From Rhodospirillales bacterium (GTDB lineage: Bacteria; Pseudomonadota; Alphaproteobacteria; UBA8366; JADFVY01): a DNA stretch of 9,393 nucleotides. The notes under the pieces are model-generated. The model saw nothing but the letters and a program-made list of their open reading frames with translations. It had not been told where the DNA came from and made no database searches. Location of the stretch: positions 1 through 9,393 of the forward strand of contig JAHELM010000056.1 in assembly GCA_024644185.1 (NCBI GenBank). The letters run 5' to 3'. This document shows positions 1 through 5,453 of this stretch, in pieces. A program made the position numbers and the translations under genes. The first letter of the stretch is position 1, and every line of letters starts with the position of its first letter.

Positions 1-1
1 A

Positions 2-205
2 CTGGTGCGCGAGGTGCTGCGGCTGATGCGCGCGGCGGGCATGGACGGCGTGCCGGTGGTGGTCGGCGGGATCGTTCCGCCGGCCGACGCGGCCGCGCTG
101 GGCAATATGGGCGTGGCGCGGGTCTATACGCCCAAGGATTACGACATCAACCGGATTCTCGACGAAATCGTCGATCTGCTGGACCGGCGCGCTCCGGCGG
201 CCTAA
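2..205 (+). CDS. Cobalamin-dependent acyl-CoA mutase, C-terminal end (partial)
   Basis: This is the 3' end of a gene that begins before the window; the frame is open from base 2 to the TAA at 203-205 (67 residues visible). The sequence has the final part of a B12-binding Rossmann-like domain as found at the C terminus of methylmalonyl-/ethylmalonyl-CoA mutases: VPVVVGGIVPP is the conserved strand and glycine turn, followed by a helix, GVARVYTPKDYDINRI and a terminal amphipathic helix. The YTPKD segment resembles the ethylmalonyl-CoA mutase (MeaA/Ecm) group more than classical methylmalonyl-CoA mutase, where the same place usually reads like FGPGT; that comparison is from memory. Such enzymes rearrange the carbon skeleton of acyl-CoA esters in the cytosol, in propionate or ethylmalonyl-CoA metabolism. 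The catalytic barrel and the B12-ligating DxHxxG motif lie outside the window, so the substrate cannot be assigned. Confidence 0.75.
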   Translation: MVREVLRLMRAAGMDGVPVVVGGIVPPADAAALGNMGVARVYTPKDYDINRILDEIVDLLDRRAPAA

Positions 206-447
206 TCGCGCTTCGGCGTGACCTTCGGCTTGCCGCCGCGGCCGCGGCGCGGTTTTTCGCTGGGCTTGGCGCGCGGCGCCGGGGCGGGGAATTGCAGGAC
301 CTTCGGATCGTCGCGCCCGGCTGGGCCGATGGGGGCGACGGCCCGCACCAGCGGCGAGCGAACCGCCGGGTCGAACGCGGCACTGCCGCCATGCCGGTAT
401 CGGGCAAGGCTCGAAGGACGCCGGTGATAGACCCAAAGCTCGGACAT
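202..447 (-). CDS. Small basic hypothetical protein (81 aa)
   Basis: I do not recognise a family. The frame gives 81 residues starting MSELWVYHRRPSS and ending in a Lys/Arg/Pro/Gly-rich tail (KPRRGRGGKPKVTPKRD), which suggests a disordered, possibly nucleic-acid-binding end. Third positions are overwhelmingly G or C, as in the neighbouring genes, and this is the main evidence that it is real. The ATG at 447-445 is preferred: the frame stays open upstream to about 594, but that extension reads as non-coding, and a weak GGAA lies about 8 bases before the chosen ATG. Its TAG stop (204-202) overlaps the TAA of the mutase, so the two genes converge tail to tail with no room for a separate terminator. 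No signal peptide or membrane segment is visible. The start could be wrong, and a spurious frame cannot be excluded. Confidence 0.5.
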   Translation of the reverse strand: MSELWVYHRRPSSLARYRHGGSAAFDPAVRSPLVRAVAPIGPAGRDDPKVLQFPAPAPRAKPSEKPRRGRGGKPKVTPKRD

Positions 448-532
448 TGCGGTTCCAGGTAAATATCGAGCGTTCACATATGGGCCGAACCGGGGCCCTT
501 GTCCATAGCCGGCAGGGTGCCATTTCCCGATA

Positions 533-646
533 CTCCTGAATTTACAATAGGTTAATCTTGTCCCGCGCACCGATCTCCACGACCATGGGCACAACCGGGT
601 GGCGTGTGAACGGCGACTTGCGGGGGAGTCGCATCGAATTCAGGAG
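533..646 (+). promoter_or_regulatory. Leader of the first AEC gene: inverted repeat that includes the Shine-Dalgarno
   Basis: CTCCTGAATT at 533-542 is the perfect 10-base reverse complement of AATTCAGGAG at 637-646, and the second arm contains the AGGAG ribosome binding site, 11 bases before the ATG at 658. A second small hairpin, GCGACT (613-618) with AGTCGC (627-632), lies just before the ribosome binding site. TACAAT at 543-548 resembles a -10 box, but I find no good -35. If transcription starts upstream of 533 the repeat could hide the ribosome binding site; if it starts near 555 only the small hairpin is in the RNA and the repeat would be a DNA site. No other gene is seen in 448-657. Confidence 0.35.
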
Positions 647-657
647 ATTTTTGCGCC

Positions 658-1593
658 ATGGAGCAAAGCCTGCTCATCGTCCTGCCGGTTGTCGGCATTG
701 CCCTGCTGGGCCTGGCCTGTGTCAAGACCGGTTATCTCGCCCAGGGCGCGGCCGACGCCGTCGCCCGTTTTGCCTATGCGGTGATCCTGCCGCTGATGAT
801 ATTCCGCACCATGATCCAGGGAGGCTGGCCGACGCGCTGGGATAACGGGGTCGAGGTGATCGCCGCCTATTTCATCGCCGCGACGCTGGCGCTGGTCGCC
901 GGCATCCTGCTCGCCCGCCTGGTCTTCCGCAGCTCGGCCGCCGAGCAACGGGCGATCGGCATCGGCGGTTCGCATGGCAATGTGGCGCTGATGGGCCTGC
1001 CCGCCGTGGTCATGATCCTCGGCGCCAATCTCGGCCAGCCGATCCTGCTGATCGTCGGCCTGCACGGGCTGGTGATGGCGCCGGTGGTGATCGCGGTCGC
1101 CGCGCTGTTCGCCGGCCGCGCCGGCGATTTGCCCAAGCTCCTGGGAACCGCGCTGCGCAACCAGATCCGCAACCCGTTGCTGATCGCGCTTGCGGCAGGC
1201 CTTCTCGCCAACCGGCTGGGCTTGCGCCTGCCCGAGGCGGCGGACGCCATCATCCGCGGCCTGGCGACGGCGGCGGTCCCCGTGGCGCTGTTCGGCGCCG
1301 GGGCGGTGCTGGCCCGGTATCGCTTCGGCGGGGCGCTGGGCAAGCCGGCGGCGATTGCGGCGGTCAAGCTGGTGCTGCATCCGGCGGTCGCCTGGCTGCT
1401 GGCCGCCAAGCTGTTCAGCCTGCCCGGATCGTGGGTCTGGGTGGTGACCATGATGGCGGCGATGCCGACCACCATGGGCGCCGACCTGCCCGGCGACAAG
1501 CCGGCGGCCGGCGAAGCCGGAACAGCGGTGCTGCTGGGCGCGGTGTTGTCGGTGGCCAGTCTCGCCGCGCTGGTCTATATCATCAGCATGTGA
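658..1593 (+). CDS. AEC-family transporter, first of a tandem pair
   Basis: This 311-residue, very hydrophobic protein belongs to the auxin efflux carrier (AEC) family: inner-membrane secondary carriers of about 300-320 residues and roughly ten membrane helices in two inverted halves, known to export or exchange organic acids and related anions. Visible signatures are the N-terminal helix IVLPVVGIALLGLACVKTGYL (about residues 6-26), VILPLMIFR at 42-50, the GNVALMGLP motif around Asn108 that marks the broken helix of the first half, and RNPLLIALAAGLL at the start of the second half. The ATG at 658 follows AGGAG (642-646). Near the C terminus, where the family usually has a P-x-G-x-N-x-F / A-x-x-Y segment after AMP, this copy reads PTTMGADLPGDKPAAGEAG, which is divergent; the paralogue next door keeps a canonical form. 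The substrate cannot be predicted. Confidence 0.9.
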   Translation: MEQSLLIVLPVVGIALLGLACVKTGYLAQGAADAVARFAYAVILPLMIFRTMIQGGWPTRWDNGVEVIAAYFIAATLALVAGILLARLVFRSSAAEQRAIGIGGSHGNVALMGLPAVVMILGANLGQPILLIVGLHGLVMAPVVIAVAALFAGRAGDLPKLLGTALRNQIRNPLLIALAAGLLANRLGLRLPEAADAIIRGLATAAVPVALFGAGAVLARYRFGGALGKPAAIAAVKLVLHPAVAWLLAAKLFSLPGSWVWVVTMMAAMPTTMGADLPGDKPAAGEAGTAVLLGAVLSVASLAALVYIISM

Positions 1594-1616
1594 CGGGCGG
1601 CGCCGCCGCCCGGTTT
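1594..1616 (+). terminator. GC-rich hairpin directly after the first AEC stop codon
   Basis: CGGGCGGC (1594-1601) and GCCGCCCG (1605-1612) are perfect 8-base complements separated by a 3-base loop, starting at the base after the TGA at 1591-1593 and followed by GTTT. The stem is strong but the T run is only three bases, so this may be a partial terminator or an RNA-stabilising hairpin that lowers expression of the second carrier rather than a full stop. Confidence 0.45.
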
Positions 1617-1647
1617 CCCCGCCAAACCCAAAGGGGGCGCCACCGCC

Positions 1648-2586
1648 GTGCAGGCCCTGACCACCGCCGTCCTGCCGGTTTTCGGCATCGTCCTGATCGG
1701 CTGGTTCGCCGCCCGCACGCGCTTCATGGGCGAGCCGGCGATAGACGGGCTGTCGCGCTTCGTCTTCAATTTCGCCGTGCCGCTGCTGCTGTTTCGCAGC
1801 GTGGCACGGGCCGGCCTGCCGGAGCATACGCCCTGGGGACTGTTGCTGGCCTTCTACGGCGCGGCGCTGGCGGTGTTGCTGCTTGGCTTCGCCGCGGGCC
1901 GGCTGCTGTTTGGCCGCGGACCCATGGAGTCGGTGTCCTATGGCGCGACGGCTGCCTATGGCAACACGGTGCTGATGGGCATCCCGATCGTGCTGATGAC
2001 CCATGGCGAGGCGGCGTCGCTGCCGCTGTTCGTCATCATGGGCGTACACACGCTGGTGATGGTGCCGATGGTCTCGCTGGCCTATGCCTTCGCCGGCGGC
2101 CGCGGACGCGGCCTCAGGGGCGCGCTGGGCGACATGGCGGGCGACCTGGCGCGCAACCCGATCCTGATCGCGCTGATCCTCGGCCTGCTCTATGCCCGCC
2201 TGGCGCCGCCGCTGCCGCGCGTGGCCGACGAGATCGCGCGCCTGCTGGGGGAAACCGCCATGCCGGCGGCGCTGTTCGCCATCGGCGGCACGCTGGCGCG
2301 CTACAGCATCGGCGGCCAGGTGAAACATGCGCTGATGCTGTCCGCCGCCAAGCTGGCGGTGTTTCCGGCGCTGGTCTGGCTGCTGGCCGACCGCGCGCTG
2401 GGCCTGCCGGATCTATGGGTCCAGGTGGCGGTCCTGCTGGCCGCCATGCCCTGCGGCGTTACCGCCTTCCTGTTTGCCACCCGTTACGACGCCGCCCGGG
2501 CCACGGTGACCACCAGCGTGGTGCTGTCGGCGGCCCTGGCGGTCCTCACCCTGCCCGTGACAATCTGGCTTGCCGGCGGCGCTTGA
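1648..2586 (+). CDS. AEC-family transporter, second of a tandem pair
   Basis: This 312-residue inner-membrane carrier is a paralogue of the preceding gene, with co-linear motifs: VLPVFGIVLIGWFAARTRFM at the N terminus, VPLLLFRSV near 44-52, GNTVLMGIP around Asn106, ARNPILIALILGLLYARL opening the second half, and the canonical AMPCGVTAFLFATRY segment near the C terminus that the first copy lacks. It is expected to have about ten membrane helices and to move a small organic anion, substrate unknown. The start is GTG at 1648, supported by AAGGGGG at 1630-1636; no ATG fits the conserved N terminus. It lies 54 bases after the first copy on the same strand, with a hairpin between them, so the two are probably co-transcribed with some attenuation. 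The divergence between copies suggests an old duplication or different substrates rather than a recent repeat. Confidence 0.9.
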   Translation: MQALTTAVLPVFGIVLIGWFAARTRFMGEPAIDGLSRFVFNFAVPLLLFRSVARAGLPEHTPWGLLLAFYGAALAVLLLGFAAGRLLFGRGPMESVSYGATAAYGNTVLMGIPIVLMTHGEAASLPLFVIMGVHTLVMVPMVSLAYAFAGGRGRGLRGALGDMAGDLARNPILIALILGLLYARLAPPLPRVADEIARLLGETAMPAALFAIGGTLARYSIGGQVKHALMLSAAKLAVFPALVWLLADRALGLPDLWVQVAVLLAAMPCGVTAFLFATRYDAARATVTTSVVLSAALAVLTLPVTIWLAGGA

Positions 2587-2602
2587 TCGGAAAAGCCGCC
2601 GG
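2573..2602 (+). terminator. Hairpin spanning the stop codon of the second AEC gene
   Basis: CCGGCGGC (2573-2580) pairs perfectly with GCCGCCGG (2595-2602), and the TGA stop (2584-2586) lies in the 14-base loop. No T run follows, so this is not a textbook intrinsic terminator; it may stabilise the 3' end or act with the stronger hairpin at 2665-2698. Confidence 0.35.
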
Positions 2603-2620
2603 GACTAAGGTGCTGTCGTC

Positions 2621-2692
2621 ATGACGGAATGCCAAACCAGATTTCGCGGTTCGCGAATTATTCTCCCGGTCCTTGCCAAGGGCCGGGCCTGA
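2621..2692 (+). CDS. Possible leader peptide with Ile-Ile-Leu-Pro-Val-Leu codons (23 aa)
   Basis: The ATG at 2621 is preceded by TAAGGTG at a spacing of 8 bases and opens a 23-codon frame ending in TGA at 2690-2692. Its second half reads RIILPVLAKGRA, so codons 13-18 hold five branched-chain residues in six codons, as in leader peptides of branched-chain amino acid operons. The Ile and Leu codons lie immediately before and inside the left arm of the following hairpin, so a ribosome paused there would cover that arm. The ATG sits inside a palindrome, CGTCATGACG (2617-2626), which could also be a protein-binding site. Short frames of this size occur by chance in GC-rich DNA, so this call rests on the combination of elements. 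Confidence 0.4.
   Translation: MTECQTRFRGSRIILPVLAKGRA
2641..2659. promoter_or_regulatory. Short palindrome / hairpin in the ACT-gene leader
   Basis: TTCGCG (2643-2648) and CGCGAA (2652-2657) form a perfect 6-base inverted repeat around GTT; one mismatch further out, the symmetry continues to 2641-2659. In RNA it could be the first (pause) hairpin of an attenuator; in DNA it could be an operator. The sequence cannot separate the two. Confidence 0.3.
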
Positions 2693-2698
2693 CTTTTT
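2665..2698 (+). terminator. Rho-independent-type terminator hairpin
   Basis: CCCGGTCCTT (2665-2674) pairs with AAGGGCCGGG (2678-2687) over 10 positions with a single G-U wobble and a GCC loop, followed by CCTGAC and TTTTT (2694-2698). The stem is strong; the T run starts six bases after it, slightly far for an ideal terminator. It either ends the AEC transcript or acts as a conditional terminator in the leader of the ACT gene. On the minus strand no T run follows, so it is directional. Confidence 0.55.
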
Positions 2699-2727
2699 CG
2701 CCTTCCACAGCCGAATCCGGTGAAAGC

Positions 2728-3015
2728 ATGTACAAAGACAAGACCGAGCGCGCCCTCGCGCCGTCCGTCCGCCAGTCCGCCGCGTGTTTCTGCGTCGTCG
2801 CCGAGGCCGAGCCCGGCGTCATGCCGCGCGTCCTCGAACTTTTCGCCAAGCGCGGCCTGGTGCCGTCCGTCTGGCACAGCCGGATCGCGCCGACCGGCGA
2901 ATTGACCATCGACATCCAGATGGTCGGCCTGGACGGCGCCGCCACGCGCTATATCGCCGAATGCCTGCGCGGCATCTGGGGCGTCGAGACGGTGCTGACG
3001 GCCGACAAGGGCTGA
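2728..3015 (+). CDS. Orphan ACT-domain protein resembling the acetolactate synthase regulatory subunit
   Basis: This 95-residue protein is essentially one ACT domain (about residues 19-92). The strand ACFCVVAEAEPGVMPRVLELFAKRGLVPSV has the pattern of IlvN/IlvH regulatory subunits, where a PGVM-like turn precedes the first helix and binds the feedback amino acid. The later ELTIDIQMVGLDG strand and the second helix complete a beta-alpha-beta-beta-alpha unit. No catalytic domain or ilvB gene is present in the window. The ATG at 2728 is preferred because an in-frame ATG at 2629 would place the terminator hairpin inside the gene and add an unconvincing N terminus; the ribosome binding site (GGTGA, 2719-2723) is weak. 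It lies 43 bases before the Nudix gene, probably in one operon. It may regulate acetolactate synthase or sense an amino acid on its own; the partner is unknown. Confidence 0.75.
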   Translation: MYKDKTERALAPSVRQSAACFCVVAEAEPGVMPRVLELFAKRGLVPSVWHSRIAPTGELTIDIQMVGLDGAATRYIAECLRGIWGVETVLTADKG

Positions 3016-3058
3016 GGCACCCGCCTCGCCGATCGCCGCCGGCCCGGGAGAAACGCCG

Positions 3059-3913
3059 ATGTCCTTTCTCGACCATATCGACCACGCCAACAACTGGAAC
3101 CCGGCGGATTTCGTGGCCCTGGCGGTCGAAGGCCATGTCCTCGGCCGGATCCGCCGCGACCGGGTGGCGATTCTGGGCGGTTTTCCCGATACCTTCGTCA
3201 TCGCGGCCGACCATGTCGCGCTGGCCCCCGGACTCGACGATTTCGCCAGCCGCAGCGCGGCGCTGGACGAGGTGCTGGCCGCCCTGCGGGCAACCGGCAT
3301 GTTCCCCGGCTGGCGCGGCGAATTCTACCCGGCCATGCCGGAATGGGGCGACGCGCCGCTGTTCCAGGTGGAGCGCGCGGCCTGCCCCTGGCTCGGCATC
3401 CGGTCCTGGGGCGTGCATGTCAACGGCTTCGTGCGCAAGCGCGACGGGATCCATATGTGGATCGCCCGGCGTTCCCGCGACAAGCCCAGCTATCCCGGCA
3501 TGCTGGACAACATGGTGGCCGGCGGCCAGCCGATCGGCCTCGGCCTGGTCGAAAACGTCGTCAAGGAATGCGGCGAGGAAGCGGCAATCCCGCCCGATCT
3601 CGCGCGCCGCGCGGCGGCTGTCGGGGCGATCTCCTATTGCCACCAGCTCGACGAGGGGCTGAAACCCGACCAGCAGTTCTGCTTCGACCTGCAACTGCCC
3701 GCCGATTTCGTCCCGCGCGCCGCCGATGGCGAGGTGGAATCCTTCGCGCTGCTGCCGATCGCCGACGTGGCGCGCATCGTCCGCCGCGGCTTCGACTTCA
3801 AGTTCAACTGCAATCTGGTGGTCATCGACTTCCTGATCCGCCACGGCCTGATCGACGCCGACGGCGAGCCCGACTACGTGGCCCTGTGCATGGGCTTGCA
3901 CAGGGCGCCGTGA
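3059..3913 (+). CDS. DUF4743/Nudix hydrolase, thiamin-diphosphate damage-control type
   Basis: This 284-residue protein has an N-terminal DUF4743-like region (about 1-115, starting FLDHIDHANNWN) and a Nudix domain (about 116-260). The Nudix box occupies 155-177: GG-QPIGLGLVENVV-KECGEE-AAI. The metal-binding glutamates E170, E173 and E174 are present, while position 7 is Leu instead of Glu, Arg15 is Lys and the last Gly is Ala, variations I recall as normal for this subfamily. The family includes yeast YJR142W and plant Nudix20/24-type enzymes, shown to hydrolyse oxidised or otherwise damaged forms of thiamin diphosphate; that activity is inferred here by family. The ATG at 3059 follows GGGAG (3046-3050). 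It is probably co-transcribed with the ACT-domain gene upstream and ends 10 bases from the stop codon of the convergent decarboxylase. Confidence 0.85.
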   Translation: MSFLDHIDHANNWNPADFVALAVEGHVLGRIRRDRVAILGGFPDTFVIAADHVALAPGLDDFASRSAALDEVLAALRATGMFPGWRGEFYPAMPEWGDAPLFQVERAACPWLGIRSWGVHVNGFVRKRDGIHMWIARRSRDKPSYPGMLDNMVAGGQPIGLGLVENVVKECGEEAAIPPDLARRAAAVGAISYCHQLDEGLKPDQQFCFDLQLPADFVPRAADGEVESFALLPIADVARIVRRGFDFKFNCNLVVIDFLIRHGLIDADGEPDYVALCMGLHRAP

Positions 3914-3922
3914 ACGACGGCG
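3881..3922. terminator. Two abutting hairpins at the convergent gene junction
   Basis: GCCCTGTGCA (3881-3890) and TGCACAGGGC (3897-3906) are perfect 10-base complements with a 6-base loop, inside the last codons of the Nudix gene. Immediately after, CGCCGT (3906-3911) pairs with ACGGCG (3917-3922) around the Nudix stop codon. The minus-strand decarboxylase stops at 3924. Neither hairpin has a T run, so they may act as a bidirectional end-of-transcript structure or RNase barrier rather than a classical terminator. Confidence 0.45.
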
Positions 3923-3923
3923 A

Positions 3924-5417
3924 TCAGAACTGCCGCGCCACCTGCGCGCCGATCGCCGCCACATGGTCGGGCAGCCCGTCCACGTCGGCATCGGTGGTGC
4001 GGTAGTTGATCAGGCATGCGCGCAGGCACAACCGGCCTTCCAGCCGGGTGGGCGTGATGTGATAGGTGCCGTCGGCATTCAGCGCGTCGACCACGGCCTG
4101 GTTCAACTTGTCCAGCCGCCCGTCGTCCGCGGCCCAGCCGGCGGGCCGGTAGCGGAAGCAGACCACCGACAGCATGACCGGGGCCAGCAACTCCAGCTCG
4201 GCCCGCGCCGCCACCAGCGCGCCCAGCCGCCGCGCCATCGCGATATGCGTGGTGACCATGCGCGCGACCCCCTTTCGGCCCATATGGGCGATGACCGCCC
4301 ACAGCTTCGCCGCCCGCACCGGGGTGGTCAGGTCGAAACCGAATTCCATCGGCCAGCGAACGGTGTCGGCATCGACCGCGTCGGCGCCCGACAGGTAATC
4401 GGGCACCAGGCTGAAGGCGGCGCGCTGCGCCGCGCCGTCACGCACCAGCACGCAGCCGCAATCCACCGGCACGCCCAGCCATTTATGCGGGTCCAGCGCC
4501 ACCGAATCGGCCCGCTCCATTCCGGCATAGCGCGGCGCCATCGCCGGGTCGACGCAGCCGAAGGCGCCGTAGGCGCCGTCCACATGCAGCCATATCCCCT
4601 CGGCCGCGCAGATATCGGCGATTTCGGCCAGCGGATCGACCGCGCCGGTATTCACCGTGCCGGCGCTGGCGACGACGCAGAACGGGCGACGGCCAGCCGC
4701 CCTGTCGGCGGCAATCGACGCCTTCAGCGCGGCCGTGTCCATGCGGTGATCGGCGCCGGTCGGCACGGCGCGAAGATTGGCGCTGCCGATGCCCAGCAGT
4801 TCGACGCTCTTGCGCACGCAGGAATGCGCCTCGGCCGTGGCGTAGAGCACCATCGGCCTGTGGCCGCCCTGCATGCCCTCGGCGCGCACATCCCAGCCGT
4901 CCGCCTTCGCCGCCACGTGCCGGGCAACCGCCAGGCCGGTCAGGTTGGCGGTCGACCCGCCGGGCACCAGCAGCCCCATGCCGCCCTCGGCCGGGAAGCC
5001 GATCAGTTCCCCCACCCAGCGCGTCGCCGCGTAATGCAGATAAAGGCCGCCGTGATCCTCGCCGCCGCCGGGACTGTTCGCCGTTCGCGCCAGGATATCG
5101 GCCAGTACGCCGATGGGCGCCGGCGCGGTCACCACATAGCCGAAATAGCGCGGATGGTCGTTGCCGAAGGGATAGGCCAGCAGGTCGTCGGCCAGGCGAT
5201 CCAGGATCGCATCGGCATCCATGCCCGACTCCGGCAGCGCCTCGCCCAGGATCCGCCGGCGCTTTTCCAGCGGCACCGCCCGATGCGCCGGTTGCGCCGG
5301 GCGGTCGGCGATATGGTCGGCGGCCAGCGCGATCGCCCGTTCGCCCAGCCGCCGGAACGCCTCGCGCTCCATCGCCAGCGCCGCGCCCGCGATGGGGCTC
5401 CCGTTCTTCGCCACCAT
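3924..5417 (-). CDS. Group II pyridoxal-phosphate-dependent decarboxylase
   Basis: This 497-residue protein is a fold-type I PLP enzyme of the aromatic-L-amino-acid decarboxylase (DDC) family, of usual length. The PLP-binding landmarks are in order: the GGSTANL phosphate-binding turn (153-159), the cofactor-stacking His198 in AEAHS, Asp280 in HVDGAYG for the pyridine nitrogen, and the Schiff-base Lys312 in DPHKW. The N-terminal HPRYFGYV segment is also typical. Family members decarboxylate aromatic or other amino acids to amines in the cytosol; some are aldehyde synthases. In animal AADC a Tyr in a mobile loop protonates the product; the matching stretch here (ADTVRWPM, about 350-357) seems to have Thr, so substrate and reaction are open. 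ATG 5417 is chosen because AGGGGAG (5432-5426) lies 8 bases before it, while the in-frame GTG at 5426 overlaps that site. It lies 36 bases after gluQ. Confidence 0.88.
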   Translation of the reverse strand: MVAKNGSPIAGAALAMEREAFRRLGERAIALAADHIADRPAQPAHRAVPLEKRRRILGEALPESGMDADAILDRLADDLLAYPFGNDHPRYFGYVVTAPAPIGVLADILARTANSPGGGEDHGGLYLHYAATRWVGELIGFPAEGGMGLLVPGGSTANLTGLAVARHVAAKADGWDVRAEGMQGGHRPMVLYATAEAHSCVRKSVELLGIGSANLRAVPTGADHRMDTAALKASIAADRAAGRRPFCVVASAGTVNTGAVDPLAEIADICAAEGIWLHVDGAYGAFGCVDPAMAPRYAGMERADSVALDPHKWLGVPVDCGCVLVRDGAAQRAAFSLVPDYLSGADAVDADTVRWPMEFGFDLTTPVRAAKLWAVIAHMGRKGVARMVTTHIAMARRLGALVAARAELELLAPVMLSVVCFRYRPAGWAADDGRLDKLNQAVVDALNADGTYHITPTRLEGRLCLRACLINYRTTDADVDGLPDHVAAIGAQVARQF

Positions 5418-5453
5418 GTTCGTCACTCCCCTGAAATCCGGCCGGACCCCAGT

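Larger units (their letters stand above)
2606..2698 (+). promoter_or_regulatory. Possible attenuator leader upstream of the ACT-domain gene
   Basis: Four elements lie in order: a Shine-Dalgarno-like TAAGGTG (2606-2612); a 23-codon reading frame (2621-2692) with clustered Ile/Leu/Val codons; a short hairpin TTCGCG-GTT-CGCGAA (2643-2657); and a 10-bp hairpin with a T run (2665-2698). The T run ends 29 bases before the ATG of the ACT gene, which leaves little room for a promoter after it, so a transcript for that gene probably has to pass through it. This arrangement resembles ribosome-mediated attenuation of branched-chain amino acid genes. Against the classical model, the leader stop codon lies after the terminator stem, and I find no convincing competing antiterminator helix. 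A plain terminator for the AEC genes is the alternative. Confidence 0.4.

Noticed and set aside
235..248. Perfect palindrome GCCGCGGCCGCGGC
   Set aside because: It encodes the Arg-Gly repeat of the small basic protein and is low-complexity GC sequence, not a convincing site.
1460..1545. Compensated frameshift in the C terminus of the first AEC gene
   Set aside because: Translating the other two frames does not restore the family motif, and the flanking sequence and length stay normal, so divergence is the simpler reading.
640..2328. 562-residue open frame on the minus strand opposite the AEC genes
   Set aside because: It is a Gln/Arg/His-rich translation antisense to two clear membrane transporters; long antisense frames are expected in GC-rich DNA.
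2629..2727. Longer start for the ACT-domain gene at ATG 2629
   Set aside because: It would put the 10-bp hairpin and T run inside the coding region and add a Pro/Ser-rich N terminus unlike ACT proteins.
5424..5426. GTG start of the decarboxylase nine bases upstream
   Set aside because: Its first base is part of the AGGGGAG ribosome binding site, which is correctly spaced for the ATG at 5417.
5437..5446. Palindrome TCCGGCCGGA between gluQ and the decarboxylase
   Set aside because: It is short, GC-only in the core and common by chance; there is no T run or matching second site.
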